A DNA stretch of 64,000 nucleotides from Crotalaria pallida (Eukaryota > Streptophyta > Magnoliopsida > Fabales > Fabaceae), in the NCBI GenBank assembly GCA_037953625.1, contig CM075655.1:75791501-75855500 (forward strand). Reading direction: 5' to 3'. The translations under genes and the position numbers were made by a program. The notes beneath the pieces were generated by a model. The model was not told the DNA's origin, searched no databases, and worked only from the letters and a program-made list of their open reading frames with translations. Shown in pieces: positions 24,074-33,748 of this stretch (position 1 is its first letter; every line of letters starts with the position of its first letter).

Positions 24074-24202
24074 CGAATTGGGCTTGCATGCAGAGCGACG
24101 CGTGTCTCCCACCATGAATCGAGTGGGATTCGTGGCGAATTCTGGGTTAAAACGCATGATTACTCATCAAACGCACTAACCCAGTTTTCTGAGTTCATCG
24201 TG

Positions 24203-24233
24203 TAACCGGTTACACAGCCCTTCTAACCGGTTA
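24203..24233 (-). promoter_or_regulatory. Two TAACCGGTTA palindromes upstream of the G TATA box
   Basis: Exact copies at 24203-24212 and 24224-24233. The motif is the F palindrome TAATCGATTA with symmetric T..A to C..G changes at positions 4 and 7. Confidence 0.6.
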
Positions 24234-24644
24234 CATACTGATAAAATTCAAAAATTAATAATTTAATTACTCTTTCTTCAACAACCTTTTTAATATTGCA
24301 ATTAGGTCCCAACCCAAGGACTAAATTACAATATTCACATTTTTGTACAAAATAACCCTATAAAAATATATCTCATATTTTTATAATAAAAACACATAAT
24401 GTACAAAAACTAAAACCTTCAAAATTCATTATAAAATAATTGTTATAATTAATTTCTTGGTTATTTGGGAAACGAAAATTAGGGGTGTTACAGGAGAGAA
24501 TAGCGTGAAGCATGAGAGAGAGAGAGAGAAGGGGATCGAATGGATAAGGGAGGAGGGAGATGGGTGGCTGAAATAGGGAGATAAGGGGTGGAAATTACGT
24601 TTCTGCCCCTTAAATTATTTTTATTTTCTGCATCAGACTTAGAA

Positions 24645-24864
24645 TAATCGATTACTTGACCCTCAGTAATCGATTACCCTTCAATGCAACATTTCTTGGT
24701 TCCTCTGACAGAGGGCAAATAATCGATTAAACCACTTGGAATAATCGATTACTTAACAAAATAATCGATTATTTCCATGAGTTAATCGATTATCAATGCT
24801 GCAACATTTAAGTGTTTTCACCAGAGGCCCTGTAATCGATTAACCCCTACAAAATAATCGATTA
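24645..24864 (-). promoter_or_regulatory. Cluster of eight TAATCGATTA palindromes (F LTR 2)
   Basis: All eight palindromes of LTR 1 are kept without change over the same 220-bp span, although point differences occur elsewhere between the two LTRs. Confidence 0.7.
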
Positions 24865-25007
24865 TTCTGGTGAAAACTCCTATTTTGGCCAATTCTAACT
24901 CTAAGACACTGCACTTAACTCCTATCCCTGATTTTCTTATAGTTCTTACCATAAATTCTAGCTTAGGTTTTCCTAATTAACTTGGAATTACATTTTGGGA
25001 TATTACA

Positions 25008-25630
25008 CCCTACATCAGATTTTACACCAAAAATTCAATTTTCCCATTCAACTATGCCTAGGTACATGTTTTAGCATTTAATAAGGATTTTTGGTAAACC
25101 ACATAACTTTAATTCAAGAGATAATTCTTCCAATTTTCAGAAAATGATTCCCCTCTCTCCCATAAAGCTTGGACGGCACATACACACACATATTCTAGGT
25201 GGGAAAAATTCATTGACCCATTTTGAATTCACCTCACAAATAACCAATCACAATATGCCTTTTATTAAAAATTCCAGAATTAATTAGGAAGATAATAATT
25301 TTGGACGGTGCAGCCAATAGAAACTCAGATAATTATTTAAATATATAAATAAAAATATTTTATAGTCCAATAATTTATTTTAGGCTCCAAAATAATTTTT
25401 CCTAAGTTAAAAATACCAAAAATTCGTTTTTTACCTACTGCACAGTACTTTTTCGTAGATGTCCAAATAAAATTTTTATTTTTACATATTCAAATACTAA
25501 TTTCGGTACGATCGTTTTCATATAAAATTCGTAATTTTCTGACTTACGGTTAAAAAGATATGAATTTTCTAAGTTAAAACACTATAATTTCAAAAATACA
25601 CATTTCTATCAAAACATCAATAAAGTCACT
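25008..25630 (-). mobile_element. Family A long LTR, segment 4 (upstream part)
   Basis: A sequence between F and the LINE insertion. AT-rich, no ORF. By orientation it is the U3 side of the A LTR, upstream of the TATA box at 13187-13196. No palindrome cluster like those of D-G was seen. Confidence 0.5.
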
Positions 25631-27457
25631 GGATTGACTTGAGGATTGACTTGAGGAAGGCCTATGACTCACTGGATTGGGAGTTCATTGAGGAAATGTT
25701 GCATGCTTTCAGGTTTCCTGCAAAGTTTACCTCTTGGATCATGGCTTGTGTTACCACAGTGTCTTTTAACCTTGTTCTGAATGGTGGTAAAAGTAAGAAT
25801 TTCAGAGGGGCTAGAGGCATCAGGCAAGGAGATCCAATCTCCCCCTGCTCTTTGTTCTGGCAATGGAAGTATTATCTAGATGCTTTCAACAGGCTGCTAT
25901 TCATCCTAATTTCAGATATCATCCATTGTGTAAAGAGGTGAAATTAATTAATGTATGCTTTGCTGATGACCTAATGGTTTTTTGCAAGGCCCATCCAGCA
26001 AGTGTCAGGGTCTTAAGTGAGGCTTTTGAGCAGTTCACAGCATGGTCAGGATTGCAAGCAAATCTGACTAAGTCCTCTCTACATATGGCTAGCATTAATC
26101 AAGCATTAATCAAGACACTCAGCAGATTTTGCTCAACTTGACTGGTTTTAGTAGAGGGACTTTTCCCTGCAAATATTTAGGAGTTCCTCTACAGTCCAGG
26201 AAATGGAACTCAAGCTCTTGCCAAGTGCTGTATCAAAAGGTAGTTGCTAGAATACAGAGCTGGAAATCAAAGAATTTATCATACCAAGCCAGGGTATGCC
26301 TAATCAACTCTGTCCTTTTGAACTTGCATGTGTATTGGGCTTCTATTTTTATCTTGCCTGTTGCTGTGATCAAGGCAATTGATAAAGAATGCAGGAAGTT
26401 CCTTTGGGGGGTCAATGAATATGGCAACTACAAAGCAAAGGTGGCATGGGATGTGGTTTGCACACCTAAGAAGAATGGAGGTCTCAGCATGAAAAACACC
26501 AGGATTTGGAACTCGGCTGCCATTGGTAAGCAGGTTTGGTCAATTGCCACTAAAAAGGTCTGTCTGTGGATCAAATGGCTGCATTCAGTATATATAAGAG
26601 ATGATGATTTCTGGACTTGCACACCTGATCAACATCAGAATTGGCATTGGAAGCAAATTCTCAAAGCAAGAGATGCTCTCAAAAATGGCTATCAGGATGA
26701 TGTTTGGATTCATAGCAGCACAGGCCAGTACTCTATCAAATCAGGCTATGATTTCCTGCTTAATCAAAACAATGCTTTTCCTATGTGCAGAATTGTTTGG
26801 AACAGAGTTAATATACCTAAGCATAGGTTCATAATGTGGCTTGCAGTACAAGGTAAATTGCAAACTCTTGATAGGATACACTGGATGGCTTTTCCAAACC
26901 ATTGAAGTTTGTGTCTTGCTGACCAAGAAACAAGAAACCACTTGTTCTTTGAGTGTGATTGGTCGAGACAGCTACTAGACTTATGTATGGATTGGATAGG
27001 TATCAATTGCTTGCCCTATAAAATTCAGAATTGGACTAGATGGGTTCAGCATTCTTTCAAGGACAAGGCTAGAAGAGGTTGTATCTCTGCTATCTTGGCT
27101 GCTGCATCTTATCATGTATGGCAGGAGAGGAACACAAGGATTTTTGGCAACCAAACTCTTCCTTTGCAAAGGCATTTCAAGGCTATCAAGATAGAAATAG
27201 CTAATAGAATACAGTTCTGTTTTCCAAAGTTTAGGACTTGGACTAATAGAGCATTAGTTGATAGGATTTGTTTTGAATTATGTTAGTTTCTTTTCTATTT
27301 TTTCCAAAATTAAGGGTCATTTGGTCATTCTTTGAGGTCTTAGATGTGTAGAACCCTTCCTAGAAGGTGGCTATAACTCTAAGATGCTCTTTTTTTGTAT
27401 TGTTTTAGCATTTTGCTTGTTTGGTAATAAAATTTTTTTATTTACCAAAAAAAAAAA
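25631..27457 (+). mobile_element. 5'-truncated L1-type LINE
   Basis: Flanked by a 14-15 bp duplication (A)TCAATAAAGTCACT at 25616-25630 and 27458-27472. Ends in an A-run after TTTACC. The 5' end is truncated inside the reverse transcriptase, just before the catalytic block A. About 1.8 kb. The tail matches the fragment at 344-572. Confidence 0.9.
25639..27286 (+). pseudogene. LINE ORF2 fragment: reverse transcriptase and zf-RVT region, broken
   Basis: Several reading frames together cover the C-terminal half of a plant L1 ORF2 protein. 25639-25850 has DLRKAYDSLDW (RT block A, catalytic Asp) and GIRQGDPISP (block B). The next frame, 25863-26141, has FADDLMVF, the RT active-site box. 26129-26905 has YLGVPL and the following thumb/connection region, ending in the zf-RVT region (YSIKSGYDFLL, W..VNIPKHRFIMWL). 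An in-frame TGA at 26903-26905 separates this from 26909-27286, which holds ETRNHLFFEC, the end of zf-RVT. At least two frameshifts and one stop mean it encodes no active enzyme. No RNase H domain is seen after zf-RVT, unlike the LINE at 27714-29563. Confidence 0.85.
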
Positions 27458-27472
27458 ATCAATAAAGTCACT

Positions 27473-27566
27473 TCAAAATTATTTTTCTAAGATAAAAATA
27501 TACTTACTAATTATTTCTATCCCAAAAATAATTTTCTCATTTATTAATTAAAAATTTATAATTATA

Positions 27567-27601
<35 letters not shown>

Positions 27602-27713
27602 TGACGCCAGATATATATAATTATATAACCAAAACCAACTTTTTAATAACAAATTCCATTAAATTATTCTTAAAATAAATATCACCAAATAAAATAAAGC
27701 AAAAATACAATTA
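27473..27713 (-). mobile_element. Probable family A remainder, segment 5
   Basis: Continues the sequence interrupted by the LINE. Contains an AT tract at 27570-27597. No ...TTACA terminus for A is visible, so either A continues beyond the second LINE or its end is lost. Confidence 0.35.
27570..27597. repeat. AT dinucleotide microsatellite
   Basis: Uninterrupted (TA)n of about 28 bp. Confidence 0.85.
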
Positions 27714-28601
27714 TTATAATTTAATTAAATTGGGTAAAATTGCGGGTCTCAAATGACCCATATTAGCTAAGAAATCAGCGCACCGATTCGCCTCCCGATA
27801 AACATGAGTAATAGATACCCGCCAAGGAAGATTCAACAAGCTTCTAATCTCCCGAACCAACTGGAAACAATGGTGAGTCGCTGCACAATGACCCTTGACC
27901 AACAAGATTGCTACTTTAAAATCCATTTCAACCTCAATATCATGGTACTGCAAGTTAATAGCCAAGCGAATACCCTACAGCAAGCCCCACAATTTCGCTT
28001 TAGTAGAAGTACAAGACCCCAACTTGCAGTTGAACCCATGCAAAAAGAGACCCGAAACATCTCTAATAACACTTCCGCATGTTGCTGTATGGCTACCTCT
28101 TCTAAAAGAGCCATCAATATTGAGTTTAACATTACCAAATTGAGGTAGCTTCCAGCAAACCAGAATTTCCTTCTTAAAAGCATTAAGACCATCATGCAGC
28201 ACATTAGCCTCAGTAATAAAGCGAGAATATGACAGCGCCTGGATTAATAAATCCGATAACTTGGAGCGGTTTTGCTTAAAAACCAACTCATTTCTGCTGG
28301 ACCAGATTAAGGATGCCAAAACACCAAACAAAATAGACCAGTTCACATCGACCGAGCCAATGCTTTCATCAGATAGATTAAACAATAACCAGCTAGACAT
28401 ACCCGTCATGAAGAATTTCGCCCAAGCATCATCCGAGACCACCGCAGTCCATAAATCTCGAATTTCCTCACAATCCCGGAGCATATGCATCAAAGTTTCA
28501 GGCTCCTGATTACACCGAGGATAAAGCTGGTCATCTCCCATATGACGTTTAACCCTCTCCGTATTGGTGAGCAGCCTTTCATGGCTTATCTTCCAAAGCA
28601 A
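27714..28601 (-). pseudogene. LINE ORF2, zf-RVT and RNase H segment
   Basis: Frame 28601-27975 carries the zf-RVT region (LWKISHERLLTN, CNQEPETLMHMLRDC) and the start of a plant RNase H (RVT_3-like) domain: LNIDGSFRRG with its first catalytic Asp, then a G-rich strand and STKAKLWGLL, where the usual catalytic Glu of 'AEL/AEx' is replaced by Lys. A frameshift near 27970 moves the rest of the domain (VYREANRCADFLANMG, with the terminal Asp) into frame 27965-27714. Broken and probably inactive. Confidence 0.82.
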
Positions 28602-28613
28602 AGATCTAATTCG

Positions 28614-29563
28614 TTAGGCCCCCTGCCACTTCCAAACTAACCGAAAAATCCCATTGGTTGCATTAGACTGATCATTTTGTGACAGCTCCTGCATAACAGT
28701 AGTTGCCGAAGCAATCAAACACTCCCCATTATTCTCTGCTGCCCACGAAATGGCATCAGCTCCAGAACTCTGGACCAGAGGAACAATTGCTGCAATAAGG
28801 GCAGATATATGCGAGGGAACAAGATCATTAATCATATCCCAATTCCACCTGTCATGATCTACAAAATCAGAAACTGTGTGGAATCTACACCAAGCTGGGA
28901 CCGAGATGTTTGGGGCATGAACAAGAGGAGGGACTCCCGGGATCCAAGCATCCAACCAAAACCTTACACTCCTGCCATCCCCCAGGACCCAGAAAACATT
29001 CTCATAAACCTTTGTACAGACTCTCACCATAGCTCTCCACGTCATTGAGGCATGAGCTACTCGAGATTCAGACAACTTGAAAACATCCCGAACTTTGTAC
29101 TTAGCTAACAAAGCTCTCACCCACAAGGCTGTAGGATTTGTTATTAACCGCCACACCAATTTCATCATATAGGTCTCATTCACCAAATGTAGTTTTCGGA
29201 AGCCTAAACCCCCTTCGTCCTTCGGCTTACAAATTGTGTCCCAAGAGATAAGATGACACCTCTTATGCTCCAAAGAACTCCCCCATATGAAATTACGGCA
29301 TAATTCTTCAATCTTCTGACACACAGCAACCGGAATAGGGATAGCATGCATAATATAAGATGGAATGCTCATGACACAAGATTGAGCAAGAGTTATTCTC
29401 CCCGCAAAAGATAATGTCTTCATCTTCCATCCAGATAACTTCTTCTTCACTTTATCTATTAAGAAAGAAAAATCAACGCCATTGCAACGTGAGGATTTTA
29501 TTGGAACCCCCAAATAGGTTCCAAACTCACCAGCAATTGTTATGCCCATCAAGTCGCGAATTG
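28614..29563 (-). pseudogene. LINE ORF2, RT C-terminal/connection segment
   Basis: Begins I-R-D-L-M-G-I..FGTYLGVPIKS, the conserved block after the RT core of plant L1 elements, followed by the thumb/connection region (FAGRITLAQSCVMSIPSY, WDTICKPKDEGGLGFRKL, and FWLDAWIPG). It ends at a stop at 28614-28616 (VWKWQGA), where the protein should run on into zf-RVT. A different reading frame resumes at 28601. The frame is open through the left edge at the B junction. Different family from the LINE at 25631. Confidence 0.82.
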
Positions 29564-29976
29564 TGTAACGCCCCGATTTTCACCATCCGAAAATAATCAT
29601 CGTTTAATTAAGAAGTTGCTAAAAATGAGGCCATTTTTTTTAAAACGCTTTGGAAAGCGGTTGGTGCATGCTCATGTTCATACTTGAAAACCGGGTCGTT
29701 ACTTAAAAACCATTCCGCACCTTCCCTTCAAAATCCTTCAAACAGTTTTAAACATTCGGCCAGTTCACAAAATAAAGTAGGGCACAGTTACAAGAGTGAT
29801 ACCTTCCTAAGAAAGTCCTTGACTCACACTTACATCAACTTAAACTAATTACCCTACCTACGACTCTTCCTAATGAAAACTATCGGGTGAAGCTCCCGAT
29901 CCTCCTTGCACTCTTTCTTAACTCCAAAAGAAGACATCACTGCCGTCGCTGCTAGCCCAGCATTCTTGAGCACCCA

Positions 29977-30180
29977 CTACATCCTAGGTGGAGCAGAAGC
30001 AATCTTCTGAGCTTCACATCGCACCTTCTCCTCATAGTCTCTGTATCCTCGGACAGAAACTTGTCCCAATAGTGGTCCTAGGTTGGATCCGCAAAGTCGA
30101 TGTTCAGGATCCGGAATCACAATCTGAGAGTCACCAATCCATACCCAGCCAGATGGGGTACGCATCCATGTCTGGTCCAT
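29977..30180 (-). CDS. Small LTR-borne ORF, family B homologue of the family C ORF
   Basis: A 67-codon ORF from the ATG at 30180. Residues 11-32 contain GWVWIGDSQIVIPDPEHRLC, which aligns with GWEWRGVSEVRIFDPDHTLR in the family C ORF at 33323-33748. Further matches are L..V.G..DY and a following I...P. The frame stays open upstream of this ATG. A second ATG sits about 26 bases upstream in another frame, directly after a GTGCAG acceptor-like site, so a 1-base change may have displaced the original start. Compared with the 141-residue C protein, it lacks the acidic tail. I know no family for it; expression and function are unknown. It could be a degenerate copy rather than a working gene. Confidence 0.35.
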   Translation of the reverse strand: MDQTWMRTPSGWVWIGDSQIVIPDPEHRLCGSNLGPLLGQVSVRGYRDYEEKVRCEAQKIASAPPRM

Positions 30181-31249
30181 GTTGAAATCTCCATGCGATA
30201 ATCCATCTGCACGTTGGAGTACCGGGAACACCGATATGCCAATGGGCAGGAGAGAGTTAGCGAACCGAACGACAAGTCGTCGACGTTGTGGATTTACCGC
30301 AGGCGGAATATCAAGACAGCACACACAATACAAACAAGGCACACCACACAACACTCAAGCATAACAACATTGTATCATTACTATTCTTCATCATTTTTAA
30401 TATTTCTTTTATCATTCTCTTAACCCTTTCGTACCTCAATTCCTTTCTCATTCACAATATACAAACCTTCACTTCTCTTCTTTCCCTTCTCAAGGGTCTC
30501 ATCATTTCCCTTCACACTTTCCATCTTTAACCAATCACAAACTTTTCTTAAATCTTTTCTTAACAAGTCTTATCAAATTACAACCATCGATAATCAAGGG
30601 GAATTAAAGAATCATCGAGGTACGCGTCCGTTCGTAGTTAGCACTCACGTCTCATGCCTACATCTCCTCGGCCACCATCCACCTAGTCGGAAGCAAACAG
30701 GAGTACAAAACCTTTACCGTGCGGGCACGACAGCTGTCACACAACAAATGGTCCCTGACCAGGAGGCCCAGCCTCAAATCATATCAATATATATAAAGGC
30801 ACGCTCTCAGCGGCAAACAAAATGCCCCACTCCAGTTCCTCTCACTATTCTCGATTTGCAATCTAGGGGGCGACAGTACAACTCTAGTGTGCACGCAGAA
30901 CTTGCCACGACATTGGACCCAGTCCCCACCACGTTAGTGCGCCACTTGTGGAGTTCGTTCTGCCTAGAAAAGTACTCTAGACTTCTTGACGTTTCACCGT
31001 CATCGTCCTCCCCTAATGCAATCTCCTCCTAAGTATCCGTAGATACCTATGGTTCCTTCCTCTCCACTACTTCGGGTTAACTCTCATACCTCACCGCGTT
31101 CGCTGTTAATGTCTTTTAAAAGCTTTTATCTTTTATTAACCTAATGGTCAGCTCACCCTTCGTGCATCCCTTCGATGAGTCCTGACCGCTATCTTTGCAT
31201 CACTTTTCATAACTCAAACTTGGCACAGAGCGGGATCACAATCACAACT

Positions 31250-31735
31250 TGAATCTCATCACAAAAACTTTTCCCCAACAACCTTTTCTTAACATCTCTT
31301 TTCGTAAACTTTCAAAATCTCACTTCACAATTCTTCTTCAAAAACTCTTTCAAAACTTCAAATCATCAATCCTTTTCTAAAATTTCATTTCATAAATCTT
31401 TTTCAAAAAGAATCTCTTTTCGGAACTTGTTTCAAAAATATCCTTTTTCAAAACCTCTTTTCACCATCACTTTCAGGAAAATCAATGTTGGAAAATTTTT
31501 CTCATTTTGGGAACCCCTTCAAAATACATTTTTGTAAACTCTTTTCAAAAATCTTGTTTTGGGAACCCCTTTTTGAAATACATTTTCAAAAACTTATTTT
31601 CAAAAATTTTAATTTGAAAACTCTTTTCAAAAATCCTTTTCAGAATTCCTTTCTCAAAATCTCATTTTCAAAAAAACCTGTTCAAACATTCCTTTTCAAA
31701 AGTTTTTCTCAAAAACTTTCTCTTCTTGAGAGCTA
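31250..31735. repeat. Degenerate CTTTTCAAAA repeat tract (family B)
   Basis: Dozens of irregular TTTTCAAAA / CTCTTTTCAAAAA motifs, nearly self-complementary. Equivalent tracts occur in the C LTRs at about 34840-35170, 52350-52640 and 59470-59800. Open frames through it are low-complexity artefacts. Confidence 0.7.
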
Positions 31736-32934
31736 GTGGAGGAGCAAGCTCAACTCAACACCAGTCTCAATCCAAGAAAACAAAACCAAAGAATCACGTT
31801 TCCATCCTCCTCAACTCTTCACTTTCATTTTCATATCATCATTCCTTCCCAGCTCTGGCTCATTCACATCACATCATTACATCTTTACCACTCTCATCTC
31901 ATCATCTCTTCTCAATCATTATCTCATTTCTCTTATCATTATCTCCACTCTTAATGTCTTATCAAGATAAGGCTGCCTTATTCCGTAAGGACTTAAGCCA
32001 ACAAGGGATTATCTCTTTTCTTGGTATCTTTTAATTCTCATCTCTTTTACTATCATTATCAATTATTTCTCATTAACAATTCAATATCAATATTCATAAA
32101 CAACATAAACAACACATCATCACACATCACACATAATAATGTGGTCTTTGTCCTATTCGCATAAGTGGCCACACAAAGCACACAATTGCCACTATACTAC
32201 TGACGCAGAACCACTTAGTTCCGATCTTTGAGCTGATACGGAACGTCTCAATACAACACCTACTACCACGGTGTCTTAGGAAAGCTACTCTCTCACCTGA
32301 GGTCCAGCGATTTGATGAACACAGTCCCTTTTGATCTCGGTTGCTGCCACTGCCTTAATCCCTCGTCTGTATCGTCCCTCGAATTAATTAAAAACACAGT
32401 TTCATTACTATCTTTTAAGAAAACATTTTCTTAACTAAAATGCTTTTCATTCCTCGTCGGAAATCTTAAAACGTGATTGTTTTCTCAAAACACTTTTAAA
32501 TTTTCTTAGTTCTTTAAACACTTGAAATCACTTTGAAAACATCAAATAAAACAATTTAAATCAAGTTGTTAGGTTGCTGGTCCGTCTTGGACAACACCTT
32601 AACCTCATTCAAAAACACCGAAAAATTCACCGGTTTCAATCCGGGTTTTGCTCAAATCAATTACCAATTAAAAAAAAACAAACTTTTGAGTCTCATGAAC
32701 TCAATTTTAGAAATCAAAAACAACTTTAAATAAGCTTGGACAGCAAGGAAATGTTTCACAAAATCAATTTAATAAAAGCCGAAAACATCGTAAAAACTCC
32801 TTTTGTTTCAAATACTTTTTAGCTCACCATTAATTCTTTAAAAACTCAAGTTTCATGATTAAATAAATCTTAAATATCAAACCAAATCAAACTCAAATAA
32901 GTCAAATCAAATAAATTTCAAAACCACACATACG

Positions 32935-32939
32935 ATTAG
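32935..32939. other. Target duplication ATTAG, left copy (composite element C)
   Basis: ATTAG here and at 63155-63159 enclose the entire three-LTR array of C. Confidence 0.85.
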
Positions 32940-33322
32940 TGTAACACCCCGATTTGGCAACTTGAAACCATAAATGTTTTCAGTGAAAATTAGGGCCATT
33001 TTTTTTTTACATAGTTGAGCAGCATGATTGTGAGAACTGTTACATTTTCAAAACTCTTTAATTAAAGGTGGAGTCCTCACATATCATACTAAGCTTCAAG
33101 TTCCAAACCGAAGTGTCACGTGACACCACACTTTGCAACTTGAACCTTCATAACTCGATTGTCATCGTCCATTAAATTTTGTAATCAGAGTCAGTGGTGC
33201 CCAAAATATCATTCATTAGAATTAGATCGGGGTTTACATTAGGATACCATATTGGTTTAGTAGAGCAAATACAAGGAAATATAATACTTCAGGATAAGGA
33301 AAAGAAACTACCAACGAATCTC

Positions 33323-33748
33323 CTAATCTGATGACGAAGAATCAGCTGGAGGTGCCTCACTCGGGTCGACCTCAATCACATCAGCATCCGGATATTCTTC
33401 TTCCATATACTCCTCGGGATCCTCCTCGGGCTCACTTTCTTCCATGGCATCAAACGCATCGTCAGACAATTCATTCAAGGCTTCATCCAGTTCCTCTAGT
33501 TCCTCCGCCTCAGGGTCGATACGTGCTGGCAAAGGCATTGGATACCCACCATGGTAATCCGCCGGTCCACCAACTTGTAGATCCGAAAGCACAAAGGGAC
33601 ATCTGCGGGAATCTGGTTCGGTCCCTCGGAGGGTATGGTCGGGGTCAAAGATACGGACTTCAGATACTCCACGCCATTCCCAACCACGACGATTGACTTC
33701 CCATCGACCTTCGTCACGAATCTCGAATGTGAACTTAAAAGGATCCAT
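33323..33748 (-). CDS. LTR-encoded 141-residue ORF of family C, intact copy
   Basis: Encoded on the element's sense strand inside LTR 1, with its ATG nine bases after an acceptor-like CCTATAG. Residues 1-45 are basic/aromatic (MDPFKFTFEIRDEGRWEVNR, then GWEWRGVSEVRIFDPDHTLR); residues 77-141 are strongly acidic (runs of E and D, EEYMEEEYPDADVIEV, ending SSSSD). No signal peptide or membrane segment. The same ORF is present in all three LTRs (cut by Retand in LTR 2, frameshifted in LTR 3), and its GWxWxGxSxxxIxDPxHxL core recurs in family B. It does not resemble gag, RT or integrase, and I do not recognise the family. It could be an element-encoded accessory protein, a captured host exon, or a coincidental ORF in a conserved non-coding part. 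Confidence 0.45.
   Translation of the reverse strand: MDPFKFTFEIRDEGRWEVNRRGWEWRGVSEVRIFDPDHTLRGTEPDSRRCPFVLSDLQVGGPADYHGGYPMPLPARIDPEAEELEELDEALNELSDDAFDAMEESEPEEDPEEYMEEEYPDADVIEVDPSEAPPADSSSSD

Larger units (their letters stand above)
21243..24492 (-). mobile_element. Solo LTR G (3.25 kb)
   Basis: Begins TGTAACACTC and ends GGGGTGTTACA, flanked by the 5-bp duplication GGAGA (21238-21242, 24493-24497). The uninterrupted site is preserved in F LTR 1 near 15382. Minus orientation is indicated by a TATA box at 24063-24073 and a GTAAGGGGG donor-like site at 23555. No internal region or protein-coding capacity. Its interior differs from F, and its arrays are a different type of hairpin. Confidence 0.85.
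13249..25007 (-). mobile_element. Element F: complete non-autonomous LTR retrotransposon (LARD-like)
   Basis: Two direct LTRs (13249-15890; 19117-25007 including solo LTR G) enclose a 3226-bp internal region, all flanked by the 5-bp duplication CCCTA (13244-13248, 25008-25012). Primer site (19101-19112) and polypurine tract (15891-15903) set the minus orientation. Neither gag nor pol can be read in the internal region, so the element must use proteins from a relative. An initiator-Met primer site, AGTGGGGGAGAAT polypurine tract and TGTAACACCC ends fit the Tekay/Del group of chromoviruses; that placement is from general knowledge of such ends. The LTRs differ at about eight places in the first 390 bp, so it is not a very recent insertion. 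Confidence 0.85.
19117..25007 (-). repeat. F LTR 2 (5' LTR), interrupted by solo LTR G
   Basis: Copy of 13249-15890 split at 21242/24493 by G. Without G and its duplication it is about 2636 bp. It ends GATATTACA where LTR 1 ends GATGTTACA. Confidence 0.87.
27714..29563 (-). mobile_element. L1-type LINE on the minus strand, split by family B
   Basis: Carries the C-terminal part of ORF2 from the YLGVP motif to RNase H. The right edge is the B insertion at 29564, and the reading frame is open right up to it, so the N-terminal part should lie beyond the window on the far side of B. No clear A-run marks the 3' end near 27713, so that boundary is approximate. Confidence 0.7.
29564..32934 (-). mobile_element. 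Family B long LTR, segment 1
   Basis: Begins TGTAACGCCCCGATTTTCACC inside the LINE ORF (candidate duplication AATTG, 29559-29563; the partner is outside). Aligns with families A and C in the same order: small ORF region (29977-30180), GGCGGAATATCAAGA (30302), GGAAGCAAACAGGAGTACA (30690), CTCGATTTGCAATCTAGGGG (30850), degenerate CTTTTCAAAA repeats (31250-31735), AGTGGAGGAGCAAGCTCAAC (31735) and TTAGTTCCGATCTTTGAGCTG (32215). Minus orientation, by analogy with C. Interrupted at 32939 by C; resumes at 63155. Confidence 0.75.

Noticed and set aside
23862..24179. 105-codon ORF on the plus strand of LTR G
   Set aside because: It runs antisense to the promoter and leader of G, has no recognisable domain and is probably incidental.
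31485..32034. Open frames rich in F, S, H and L
   Set aside because: They fall in the degenerate CTTTTCAAAA tract and CT-rich LTR sequence; low complexity, no homology and no context for a gene.
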